This document shows positions 56,072 to 64,000 of a DNA stretch of 64,000 nucleotides, in pieces. Positions within the stretch are counted from its first letter, which is position 1. Each line of letters begins with the position of its first letter. Source of the DNA: Flagellimonas aquimarina (GTDB lineage Bacteria; Bacteroidota; Bacteroidia; Flavobacteriales; Flavobacteriaceae); assembly GCF_003149745.1 (NCBI RefSeq), contig NZ_QGEG01000002.1:1178001-1242000 (forward strand). Direction: 5' to 3'. The notes under the pieces are model-generated. The model saw only the letters and a list, made by a program, of their open reading frames with translations, searched no databases and was not told where the DNA came from. Made by a program: the position numbers and the translations under genes.

Positions 56072-56749
56072 ATGAGACTGTTAATAGCGGTTTGCTATCT
56101 TTCAACCTTAAGTATGATTGCACAAGACTGGCCAAACCTTACCAAATACCAACAAGCAAATAGTATGTTAACTGAACCATCTTCTGAAGAGAAAAGAGTG
56201 GTCTTTATGGGAAATTCTATAACCGAAGGTTGGTTACTTGCAAATCCTGATTTTTTTTCGGGCAAAGCTTATGTGAACCGCGGTATTGGCGGGCAAACAA
56301 CTCCCCAAATGTTGTTACGATTTAGACAAGATGTAATCAACTTAAACCCAAAGGTAGTTTTGATTCTTGCGGGCACTAATGACATAGCGGGCAATACAGG
56401 CCCAATGACCCTTGAGCAAATAAGGGACAATATACTTTCTATGGTAGAATTGGCGGAAGAAAATGGTATCTGCCCAATTGTTTGTTCCGTTTTACCTGCT
56501 TATGATTATTCATGGCGACCTGGGTTAAACCCCAATATTAAAATACCAAAGCTTAATGGAATGCTCAAAAGCATTGCTGACCAAAAAGGGATTCTTTACC
56601 TAGATTATTTTTCTGCAATGGCTGATGAAAGAAATGGGCTTCCAAAGGACTTGGCTGAAGACGGTGTGCATCCCACAAAGAAAGGATATGAAATTATGGA
56701 AGTTTTGGCGAATGAAGCAATTAAAAAAGTACTTACACAATCTCAATAG
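56072..56749 (+). CDS. Secreted SGNH/GDSL hydrolase
   Basis: A 225-residue esterase-type enzyme with a signal peptide (residues 1-17). The blocks are FMGNSITEGW (nucleophile S49), GIGGQTTPQM (G73), LAGTNDIAGN (N103) and DGVHPTKKGYE (D197, H200). It likely removes acetyl groups from sugars or lipids outside the cell. It is 2 bp after the unknown secreted protein. Confidence 0.93.
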   Translation: MRLLIAVCYLSTLSMIAQDWPNLTKYQQANSMLTEPSSEEKRVVFMGNSITEGWLLANPDFFSGKAYVNRGIGGQTTPQMLLRFRQDVINLNPKVVLILAGTNDIAGNTGPMTLEQIRDNILSMVELAEENGICPIVCSVLPAYDYSWRPGLNPNIKIPKLNGMLKSIADQKGILYLDYFSAMADERNGLPKDLAEDGVHPTKKGYEIMEVLANEAIKKVLTQSQ

Positions 56750-56775
56750 GGGGCTATCAAAAAAATAAATTAAAT

Positions 56776-56889
56776 ACCATCTATATTGCCAACTTTATAC
56801 TGTTTCAAACCAACTGAACACAAAAAATAACCATTTATACAATTTCAAAAACCATCCAGTATAAATTTCTAATTTTGAACGATTTATAC
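56776..56889. promoter_or_regulatory. Repeat-rich upstream region of the TolB-like/TPR gene
   Basis: ACCA sequences start at 56776, 56809, 56830 and 56851; the last three are exactly 21 bp apart. TTTATAC occurs at 56794, 56834 and 56883, twice followed by TTTCAAA. CAGTATAAA (56857-56865) is the reverse complement of TTTATACTG (56794-56802). The 18-bp element at 56845-56862 recurs at 17960-17977. This suggests a multi-site operator. Confidence 0.55.
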
Positions 56890-56959
56890 ATGAAATTTTC
56901 AACGTACCAGTTTCCTGGCAAATGCTTCATTTTGTATATTTAAAACTTCAAATTGATTT

Positions 56960-58741
56960 ATGGTGGAGTTGATAAGCAACAAAGAAACAACAGTTGCTGT
57001 CTTGCCTTTTCAGATTTTGGGCGACGCAGAAAATCTGAGCCCAGTGATAATAGGGTTCACAGAGGATCTTATTATCAATTTTTCAAAATTCATAGGGCTG
57101 TCTGTTATCTCACAGTATTCCACATTGGGTATTGTTAGTCCCTCAGATACTTCTTTAATTTCCCAATTGGGCACTGATTATCTTGTAACAGGCAGTTTCA
57201 GAACCTTGGAAAACAATTTTAGAATTAGTGTGCAATTGATACGGGTTCGTGACAATAAGGTCATTTTTGCCGGGAACCACGATGAAACTCCGGAAACTAT
57301 TTTGAATACACAAAATACGGTTACCGAACAAATTGTGAGTGTTTTACAGCAGCAAATTAATTATGATCTTCTTTCATACTCTTACAGAAAAGAATTGGTT
57401 GATCTTGCCGCCTATGAAAACTGGCTGTTGGGAATGAAACTCTTAAAAAAAGGCTCTCTGGAAAGTGACCTACTGGCAAGAAAACATTTTGAAGCCGCCT
57501 TGGATATAGACCCCCAATTTGCACGTGCCTATACCGGAATCTCATTGTCCTATTTTAACGAGTGGAGCTGCCAACTCTGGGATCGTTGGGAAATAAGCCA
57601 AAAAGGAGCCCATGAATATGCACTTAAAGCAATAGAACTGGATGAGAACGATTACATATCATTGGCGGTATTGGGAAGAACGTTTTTATATCTGGGAGAT
57701 TATGATAAGTCTGAGCATTTTTTGAGGAAATCGCTCAGAATGAATCCAAATGATGCTGATAATCTTATCCTAATAGCCTTTTGTTTTGTATATCTGGGGT
57801 TTTCAAAAGAAGCAGAACAATTATACCTTAAGGCCAAGGATTTAAACCCATTGCATCCTGACGTTTATTTCCCACATGCCTCCTTTATTTATTTTGAACT
57901 GGGGAATTATGAAAAATCAATTGCCTTTGCCGAAAAAGTTACCGATACATCTGTTTGGACGGATTTTGCCGCTTATGTAGCTGCGGCATACTATCATCTT
58001 TCCGAGTTTGATAAAATGAAAAACTATTGGGGAAAATATCTGTGTTTGTTTAAAAAGAACATAAACAATGGAAAAGAACCAACCAATCAACAAGCACTTG
58101 ATTGGCAGATAATGGTTAATCCCTATAAAGTAAGGTCACATCTAGAACCCTTCTGGGATTTTATGGGAAGAGCGAGGCCTCCTGTTATCAAAGATTCCTC
58201 AAAATCCGTTAAGAGCCCTACGGGAAGTTTTGTTTCAAAAGGTGAACTATGGGAGCTGGAATACTTGGGCGATTCGGTTATAGTTAAAGATTCTAAAGGG
58301 CTTCATGACATTGCCACGCTCTTAGAACATCCAGAAGAACAACTCCATTGTACAAAATTGATGGGAACGGTTTTGGAAAGTGAAGGTGCCGAGGTCATTG
58401 ATGAACAGGCTATGAAAGAATATAAAAAAAGAATTCTTGTATTGCAGTCTGACATAACGGACTATGAAGAAATGGGTAATACTTTAAAAGCCGATCAATT
58501 ACGAGAAGAATACGAGAATTTACTGGAACACCTATCTAAAGCAACCGGTATGTCCAAAAGGGTAAGGAAGATAGGGTCTTCTCTTGAAAAAGCAAGATCT
58601 GCGGTTACTTGGCGTATTCGAAGCGCTATTAAAAAAATAGAGAAAACCCATCCAAAATTGGCCAAACATCTTACCAATTCGATCAAAACAGGAACTTATT
58701 GCAGCTACATCCCCGAATCTCCTCAAGATTGGAGTGTTTAG
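56960..58741 (+). CDS. TolB-like / TPR signalling protein
   Basis: A 593-residue protein without a membrane helix. Residues 1-125 are a TolB/FlgO-like domain (VAVLPFQILGD and DYLVTGSFRT), as seen after adenylate cyclase or CadC domains. TPR repeats fill about 140-350 (ARKHFEAALDIDPQFARAY). A C-terminal region (about 400-593) has WELEYLGDSVIVKDSKGLHDI and RIRSAIKKIEKTHPKLAKHL, shared with adenylate cyclase/AAA regulatory proteins. No cyclase, kinase or DNA-binding domain is present, so it may be an adaptor or an unlinked sensor. Confidence 0.8.
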   Translation: MVELISNKETTVAVLPFQILGDAENLSPVIIGFTEDLIINFSKFIGLSVISQYSTLGIVSPSDTSLISQLGTDYLVTGSFRTLENNFRISVQLIRVRDNKVIFAGNHDETPETILNTQNTVTEQIVSVLQQQINYDLLSYSYRKELVDLAAYENWLLGMKLLKKGSLESDLLARKHFEAALDIDPQFARAYTGISLSYFNEWSCQLWDRWEISQKGAHEYALKAIELDENDYISLAVLGRTFLYLGDYDKSEHFLRKSLRMNPNDADNLILIAFCFVYLGFSKEAEQLYLKAKDLNPLHPDVYFPHASFIYFELGNYEKSIAFAEKVTDTSVWTDFAAYVAAAYYHLSEFDKMKNYWGKYLCLFKKNINNGKEPTNQQALDWQIMVNPYKVRSHLEPFWDFMGRARPPVIKDSSKSVKSPTGSFVSKGELWELEYLGDSVIVKDSKGLHDIATLLEHPEEQLHCTKLMGTVLESEGAEVIDEQAMKEYKKRILVLQSDITDYEEMGNTLKADQLREEYENLLEHLSKATGMSKRVRKIGSSLEKARSAVTWRIRSAIKKIEKTHPKLAKHLTNSIKTGTYCSYIPESPQDWSV

Positions 58742-58827
58742 ATACTTACAACAACTCCTCACATTGTAAGGCAAAAACTTTTGCCTATAGGAGTAGATAA
58801 CATGATTAAGCATTTTAAAACAAGAAA

Positions 58828-59601
58828 ATGGAAACTATTTTACAAAATTTACCAAACCCCTGGGAGGTAGTTACAGACCCTATCTCATTAATAATTTTGG
58901 GTATGTATGGGGTATTAATGCTCTGGGAAGCTATTTTTCCCGCCAGGAAACTTCCAAAGATGAAATTCTGGAAACTAAGAGGGCTAACTTCTTTTGCTGT
59001 ATTCTTTTATTTGTCCACCTATTTCCCGCTTATTTGGGACACTTATTTAGTAGAATACCAAGTATTTGATTTGACGGTTTTGGGAGCAGGGTGGGGTGCT
59101 TTTGCAGCTGTTATGATTTATGAATTTGGACTATATATTTGGCACCGAAGCATGCACAAAAATGGGAGATTGTGGAAGGTGTTTCATCAAATGCACCACA
59201 GTGCTGAGCGTATGGATAGTTACGGCGCTTTTTACTTTAGCCCAATGGATATGATAGGGTTTACCTTTCTTGGAAGTCTTTGTTTGATTGTGATAGCTGG
59301 TTTTACTGCAGAGGCCGCTACACTGTTTATTTTGATTACCACATTTTTAGGAATCTTTCAGCACAGTAACATCAAAACTCCGGCATGGTTAGGATACATC
59401 GTACAAAGACCAGAAGCACATACGGTTCATCACGCAAAGGGAATACATGCATATAACTATTCAGATATTCCATTGTTCGATATCATCTTTGGTACATTTA
59501 AAAACCCTTCAAAGTATGAGTATGAAACTGGTTTTTATCATGGGGCTTCCGCTAAAGTTTTGGATATGTTGACCTTTAAAGATGTAAGTGGAGAAAGCTA
59601 A
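58828..59601 (+). CDS. Sterol desaturase / fatty acid hydroxylase family protein, second copy
   Basis: A 257-residue membrane di-iron enzyme with about four helices. Its His clusters are WHRSMHKNGRLWKVFHQMHHSAE and HTVHHAKG. It is shorter than the copy at 22462-23418 and only distantly similar. The substrate is unknown. Its end lies next to the start of the M43 protease gene. Confidence 0.88.
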   Translation: METILQNLPNPWEVVTDPISLIILGMYGVLMLWEAIFPARKLPKMKFWKLRGLTSFAVFFYLSTYFPLIWDTYLVEYQVFDLTVLGAGWGAFAAVMIYEFGLYIWHRSMHKNGRLWKVFHQMHHSAERMDSYGAFYFSPMDMIGFTFLGSLCLIVIAGFTAEAATLFILITTFLGIFQHSNIKTPAWLGYIVQRPEAHTVHHAKGIHAYNYSDIPLFDIIFGTFKNPSKYEYETGFYHGASAKVLDMLTFKDVSGES

Positions 59602-59617
59602 TGAATCTATTCAAAAA

Positions 59618-60538
59618 TTGAAAAAAAAAGCATTCAAAAAAATAGCTTTATTGATACTGTTGTCAATAAGCTCCTGTTCTAAAAGTGATGAAGGAGTGTC
59701 ACCCATTGGTCCAGAACCTGGCCAAGAGGTATCATTCCTTCCGGTTGTTGTTCATATAATTCATTCTGGCGAAACTATTGGAGAAGGCCCTAACCTTTCG
59801 GATGAAAGAATACGGCGTCAAATTGAGATATTGAACGAAGATTTTAGACGTAAACAAGGTACTAGAGGGTTTAATGACCATCCTGTCAGTGAAGATTCAA
59901 AAATTGAATTTGTTTTGGCAAAGCAGACTACTGATGGAACACCCACAAATGGTATTAATAGAATAAACGCTGATCAAGTCACCATACCAGATTTAGGTTA
60001 TAACCAGAACCATTATTCCCAATATGATTATTGGCCTCCAGATCAGTTCATCAATATATGGGTGACCCCATTACCAGAGTCCGCCATGTGCTTGGCCTTG
60101 GGAGAAGCAACAGGACCAGACACCGACCTGCCTGGCAGTGAATTCTTGGCCTTGCCAGGGCCTAATGATTCAGAAGGGATACTTATAAATTGGATGCATT
60201 TTGGAGAATCAGATATTGATTGTCATGCAAAGTACGGTCGAACGTTAACACATGAGATGGGGCATTATTTAGGATTGCTTCATACTTGGGGCAACAAGGA
60301 TTGTGAATCCAACGATTATTGTGACGACACACCTGCCGTTGATGAACCAGTTTATGGACGAATAGCTTTTTTAGGTTGTAATGATGAAGCAGTAATGATA
60401 GAGAATTATATGAACTATTCAGAAGATGATGTAATGAACGTTTTTACAAAAAATCAAATAGCTAGAATGCATTATGTATTAAAAAATCACAAAGGTCGAA
60501 AAGCATTGCTTAACAGTATTGGACTCAATAACCCCTAA
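59618..60538 (+). CDS. Pappalysin-type (M43) metalloprotease lipoprotein
   Basis: A secreted zinc protease (306 residues from the chosen start). A lipid signal ends in SISSC (C20). The zinc site HEMGHYLGLLH is at about residues 212-222 and the Met-turn is NYMNYSEDD. Conserved cysteines (DCESNDYCDD) match the family. The preferred start is TTG 59618: it gives a proper signal peptide, whereas the GTG at 59588 adds ten charged residues. It follows the hydroxylase-family gene closely. Confidence 0.85.
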   Translation: MKKKAFKKIALLILLSISSCSKSDEGVSPIGPEPGQEVSFLPVVVHIIHSGETIGEGPNLSDERIRRQIEILNEDFRRKQGTRGFNDHPVSEDSKIEFVLAKQTTDGTPTNGINRINADQVTIPDLGYNQNHYSQYDYWPPDQFINIWVTPLPESAMCLALGEATGPDTDLPGSEFLALPGPNDSEGILINWMHFGESDIDCHAKYGRTLTHEMGHYLGLLHTWGNKDCESNDYCDDTPAVDEPVYGRIAFLGCNDEAVMIENYMNYSEDDVMNVFTKNQIARMHYVLKNHKGRKALLNSIGLNNP

Positions 60539-60587
60539 AAGACAAAAAAATGTCGTGTTCTAATCCAAATCAATGGTATAAAAAAAA

Positions 60588-61001
60588 ATGACAGATCACT
60601 CGGAATTGAGCGATGTAAAATTTGAAAAAATGTTTGAAAAGGGAGACCTACCTCCTTCTCTTTTCAGTCATGAAGCACATCTTAGATTGGCTTGGCTTTA
60701 CATTAAAAAATATGGCCAAGAAAAAGCAGCTGAGAAAATATGTAAGGAAATAAAACAGTTTGACCATTTACATGGAAAAGGAGATAAATTCAATATCACT
60801 GTTTCTGTTGCTGCTATTAAAATGGTAGATCATTTTATTAAAAAATCTGAATCCAATGATTTTTATACGTTTATAAAAAAATTCTCAAGGTTAAAGTCAG
60901 ACTTCAAAGAGCTGTTATATCAACATTATAACTTGGATATATTTTCAAATAAAGAAGCTAAAACCAGTTTTATAGAACCTGATTTGCTACCTTTTGATTA
61001 A
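60588..61001 (+). CDS. Hypothetical helical protein
   Basis: A 137-residue soluble, mainly helical protein. LPPSLFSHEAHLRLAWLYIKKYG and the later KFNITVSVAAIKMVDHF look like conserved blocks, but I cannot name the family. It is 49 bp after the M43 protease and 8 bp before the glycosyltransferase. Confidence 0.72.
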   Translation: MTDHSELSDVKFEKMFEKGDLPPSLFSHEAHLRLAWLYIKKYGQEKAAEKICKEIKQFDHLHGKGDKFNITVSVAAIKMVDHFIKKSESNDFYTFIKKFSRLKSDFKELLYQHYNLDIFSNKEAKTSFIEPDLLPFD

Positions 61002-61009
61002 TTTGCAAA

Positions 61010-62017
61010 ATGCAAAACCCTAGGGTAAGTATTCTAATTCCCTTTAAAAATACAGCACACTTTCTTCCTGAGTGCCTAGATTCGATTTTAGAACAAACAT
61101 ATTCAAATTGGGAGGTTCTGGCTATCAACGATCATTCGGATGATGGGAGTCTAGACTTACTAACTCTTTATGCTAAAAAAGACCAAAGAATAAAAGTTTT
61201 TAAGAATAAAGGTCAAGGTATTATCCCTGCCCTAAGAACAGCTTACAAAAACAGTTCTGGGGATTATATAACAAGAATGGATTCAGATGATATCATGAAA
61301 CCCAATCGTCTGGACGTAATGGTGAAATCCTTGATTGAAAATGGAGAAGGTCATGTGGCCGTGGGCAAAGTAAAATACTTTTCTGAAAGAGGTGTCAGCA
61401 ATGGGTATGCGCGTTACGAATCTTGGTTGAACAAGTTGACCCAAGTAGGGAAAAACTACGATGAAATTTATAAAGAATGTGTTATTCCATCACCCTGTTG
61501 GATGACATTTAAAAAAGACCTTGAGCTATGTGGGGCTTTTGAACCAGACAGATACCCAGAGGATTATGACCTTACCTTCCGATTTTATGAAAACGGACTA
61601 AAAGTTATTCCGTGCAGTGAAACCTTGCACCTTTGGCGAGATTATGACAGTAGGACCTCCCGAACTAGCGAGCATTACGCCCAAAATTATTTTTTGGAAT
61701 TAAAGCTGCACTATTTTTTAAGATTAGATTATGACAAAAACCGCCCATTGGTAATTTGGGGTGCCGGATTTAAAGGAAAATCTGTGGCGAAACTTCTTTT
61801 AAAAGCTGATATTTCTTTTGTTTGGCTATGCGACAATCCAAAGAAGATTGGAAAAAAAATCTATGGCAAGGAGCTAGTTCATTTTAAAACATTGGAAGAA
61901 TTAGAAAGCCCACAAAGCATTATAACTGTTGCTAATGAGCAAGCTCAAAATGAAATCAAGGACTTTCTAAATAGGACCAACCAACTACCAATGCAAGACT
62001 TTTTTTTCTTTTGCTAA
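61010..62017 (+). CDS. Family 2 glycosyltransferase with C-terminal Rossmann-like domain
   Basis: A 335-residue protein. Residues 1-230 are a GT2 domain: ILIPFKNTAHFLPECLDSIL, the DXD-type metal site RMDSDD and ED in YPEDYDLTF. Residues about 240-335 form an extra domain with VIWGAGFKGKSVAKLLL, a Gly-rich nucleotide-binding look. The fusion is seen in some capsule or glycan transferases. Acceptor and sugar are unknown, and no polysaccharide cluster surrounds it. Confidence 0.87.
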   Translation: MQNPRVSILIPFKNTAHFLPECLDSILEQTYSNWEVLAINDHSDDGSLDLLTLYAKKDQRIKVFKNKGQGIIPALRTAYKNSSGDYITRMDSDDIMKPNRLDVMVKSLIENGEGHVAVGKVKYFSERGVSNGYARYESWLNKLTQVGKNYDEIYKECVIPSPCWMTFKKDLELCGAFEPDRYPEDYDLTFRFYENGLKVIPCSETLHLWRDYDSRTSRTSEHYAQNYFLELKLHYFLRLDYDKNRPLVIWGAGFKGKSVAKLLLKADISFVWLCDNPKKIGKKIYGKELVHFKTLEELESPQSIITVANEQAQNEIKDFLNRTNQLPMQDFFFFC

Positions 62018-62093
62018 GCCATCATTTATATCCATTCAATAAATTACCAAAGTCTTAACAGGCAAAAATCTAAATCAAAATTGTTTTAATCCC

Positions 62094-62101
62094 TATATTT
62101 G
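62094..62101 (+). promoter_or_regulatory. Putative -7 box of the BatA-like gene
   Basis: TATATTTG fits TAnnTTTG and lies 18 bp before the ATG at 62119. No well-spaced -33 element is seen. Confidence 0.4.
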
Positions 62102-62118
62102 TTCAATCAAAGTTGGGA

Positions 62119-64000
62119 ATGCAATTTAAACATCCGGAAATCCTTTGGGCCCTCGTACTTCTTTTAATTCCCCTTTTAATCCATCTTTTTCAATTACGTC
62201 GTTTTAAGAAAACTCCTTTTACGAATGTGGCAATGCTGCAAAAAGTGGTTTCAGAATCCAGAAAAAGCAATACCCTAAAAAAATGGTTGTTACTGCTCAC
62301 AAGACTTTTAATGCTTGCTGCTCTAATACTTGCTTTTGCACAACCATTTTCCGCCACTAATACGGCCTTGCGGCAAAAGGAAACTGTTATTTACTTGGAT
62401 GATTCTTTTAGCATGCAAGCTAAAAAAAATGGTCTTTCCCTAATGGAAAAATCTATCCAGGATTTACTAAAAAATATAGGTCCTGAAAACACTTTTAGCC
62501 TTTTTACGAACGAAAGGACATTCAAGAATGTGACAATTAAAGATATTCAAAACAATCTATTATCACTTCCATATTCTCATAAACAATTGAATTTTGAAGA
62601 GATAAAACTAAAAGCTGGAACATTGTTTTCCGGTATCAATACCACATCCAAAAATCTGATCTTAATTTCAGATTTTCAGACAAGAATGGGGATGTCAACT
62701 AGCCACTTAGATTCAGTAGTCAACATTTATTACGTACCTATTCGCCCTAGAGAAGTACAAAATGTTTCTATAGATTCCACATATTTGGAAAAAAGTGTAA
62801 CCGCACAATCAAAACTTACAACGCTTCTGTCTGGAGGATTAGATAGTGAAAACTTGCCCATATCCCTATATAATGGGGACACATTAATTGCTAAAAGCTC
62901 TGCGGATTTTAAAGCGAATGGAACAGCTAAAGTTGAGTTCTCAATCCCTTCAAATGAGGAATTAAACGGACATCTGCGTATTGCAGACAATAGCTTAACA
63001 TACGATAACCAGTTCTTTTTTAATATTAACAAAAAAGAAAAAATAAAGGTTTTGACCATTAGTGATTCTGATAGTGGTTATTTGGAACGCTTGTTCACCC
63101 AAGACGAATTTATTTACAACAAACACCCCTTGACACAAGTAGACTACAGTATTTTGGATCAGCAAAATGTTGTCATTTTGGATAATCTGAAGGCAATTCC
63201 CAACAGTTTACAAAAAGTATTGCGAACTTTTAAAGAAGACGGAGGAACATTGATTGTAATTCCTGCAACAGAAAGTGATTTGATTTCTTATAACCAGTTT
63301 TTATCAAATTTCTTTGCAACGCGGTTTATTGAAAATGTAAGCCTAAACAAAAAGGTGACCACTATTTCTTTTCAGCACCCCTTGTACAAAAATGTTTTTG
63401 AAAAAGAAGTGTACAATTTTCAATACCCTAGCGTAAAACAATTCTATAAGATTCAATCTAGAGCGCCCAAAATACTTTCGTTAGAGGGAAATGAAGCATT
63501 TTTATCAGGAAACGATGGTTTTTACTTTTTCTCCACGTCTTTAGAAATTGGAAATTCAAACTTTAAAAACTCACCTTTAATAGTCCCTACTTTCTATAAT
63601 ATGGCCGCATTCAGTTTAAAAGCGCCAGAAACATACTTTACACTTGGAAGAACAAATACAATCGATATCCCCATAGATTTGGGCAATGATGATATATTGA
63701 ATGTATCAAAAGATGGTTATGAATTTATTCCTTTACAACAGACTTTTCCAAATAAGGTAAGGTTGACCTTTGGAGATACTCCCACTGTTGATGGTATTTT
63801 TAGCATCAACAATGAAGGTGATCCGCTCAAAAACATCAGTTTTAACTACCCCCGGAATGAAAGCAATTTGAGTTATTTTGATATTGGCTTTATTGAAAGC
63901 AAAAACATGCAAGATTCAATTACTTCACTTTTTGAATTTTTAGAAGCGGAAAACAGTATTACGGCTTATTGGAAATGGTTTGTTATTTTAGCACTGCTTC
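62119..64000 (+). CDS. BatA-type membrane protein, N-terminal part
   Basis: An open reading frame running off the window (627 codons seen). The N-terminal BatA-like domain has two helices (ALVLLLIPLLIHLFQLRRF and LLLLTRLLMLAALILAF). An exported vWA-like segment follows with DDSFSM, a metal-site variant, and then a long domain with LTISDSDSGYLERLF. The last bases encode another membrane helix (YWKWFVILALL). Bat-type proteins are linked to aerotolerance and surface chaperone complexes in Bacteroidota; a MoxR ATPase partner is not within the window. Confidence 0.85.
   Translation, partial: MQFKHPEILWALVLLLIPLLIHLFQLRRFKKTPFTNVAMLQKVVSESRKSNTLKKWLLLLTRLLMLAALILAFAQPFSATNTALRQKETVIYLDDSFSMQAKKNGLSLMEKSIQDLLKNIGPENTFSLFTNERTFKNVTIKDIQNNLLSLPYSHKQLNFEEIKLKAGTLFSGINTTSKNLILISDFQTRMGMSTSHLDSVVNIYYVPIRPREVQNVSIDSTYLEKSVTAQSKLTTLLSGGLDSENLPISLYNGDTLIAKSSADFKANGTAKVEFSIPSNEELNGHLRIADNSLTYDNQFFFNINKKEKIKVLTISDSDSGYLERLFTQDEFIYNKHPLTQVDYSILDQQNVVILDNLKAIPNSLQKVLRTFKEDGGTLIVIPATESDLISYNQFLSNFFATRFIENVSLNKKVTTISFQHPLYKNVFEKEVYNFQYPSVKQFYKIQSRAPKILSLEGNEAFLSGNDGFYFFSTSLEIGNSNFKNSPLIVPTFYNMAAFSLKAPETYFTLGRTNTIDIPIDLGNDDILNVSKDGYEFIPLQQTFPNKVRLTFGDTPTVDGIFSINNEGDPLKNISFNYPRNESNLSYFDIGFIESKNMQDSITSLFEFLEAENSITAYWKWFVILALL

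Noticed and set aside
62730..63059. Minus-strand ORF of 109 codons near the window end
   Set aside because: It is antisense to the open BatA-type frame, which continues unbroken from 62119 to the window edge.

Overview
The window is chromosomal DNA of a marine-type member of the Flavobacteriaceae (Bacteroidota). The evidence is an AT-rich, densely coded sequence, a fused lpxC/fabZ gene, a PorX-type response regulator with a PglZ domain (a type IX secretion regulator), many short lipoproteins, a TonB-dependent receptor with an N-terminal carboxypeptidase-regulatory-like domain, a DUF5916 outer-membrane protein, a BatA-type membrane protein, and repeated TAnnTTTG promoter boxes (the Bacteroidota -7 element). 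Most of the window is core housekeeping sequence. I saw no rRNA, tRNA, insertion sequence, prophage or CRISPR array, and no gene-free stretch longer than 300 bases.

Layout. 1-6240 (minus): an envelope-lipid operon reading HD-domain protein, lpxD, lpxC/fabZ, lpxA, efp, a second LpxD-like gene, then sucD (cut by the window edge). 6277-10816 (plus): porX, tsaE, a free-standing 45-residue secreted peptide gene with its own promoter and terminator, a membrane protein, alanine dehydrogenase and a DUF4258 protein. 10969-12672: a TPR/membrane/AraC regulator. 12726-15292 (minus): a lipoprotein with a C-terminal AHH nuclease toxin domain, followed by an Imm11-like immunity gene. 15561-22458: proline dehydrogenase, aroB, DinB-like and Lrp proteins, an M14 peptidase, an XRE regulator and TerC. 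22462-29202 (minus): a fatty acid hydroxylase-family protein, parC, parE and ychF. 29391-36231: a receiver protein, an arginase-family enzyme, ferredoxin, acyl-CoA reductase, serC, serA, a DUF937 protein and two small envelope proteins.

36286-45916 (plus) is the most distinctive region. A small His/CxxC membrane protein, a TonB-dependent receptor, a lipoprotein and a second His/CxxC protein are followed by an ABC ATPase, two DUF3526-type permeases and a DUF5916 outer-membrane protein. The last four overlap or nearly touch, and hairpins sit at the looser junctions. I read it as an envelope-spanning transport module, perhaps for a metal or metal complex; the substrate is inference.

45962-49037: a small membrane protein, folE, msrA, a LolD-type ATPase and a TIGR02757 protein. 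49034-53852 (minus): an imelysin-like/cytochrome c peroxidase lipoprotein, a PhoX-like lipoprotein with a collagen-like stalk, and a Tat-exported Gfo/Idh/MocA oxidoreductase. 53993-56749 (plus): an S10 peptidase, a secreted protein and an SGNH hydrolase. 56960-58741: a TolB-like/TPR protein behind an unusual repeat-rich upstream region. 58828-62017: a second fatty acid hydroxylase-family protein, an M43 metalloprotease lipoprotein, an unknown protein and a glycosyltransferase. 62119-64000: a BatA-type gene cut by the window edge.
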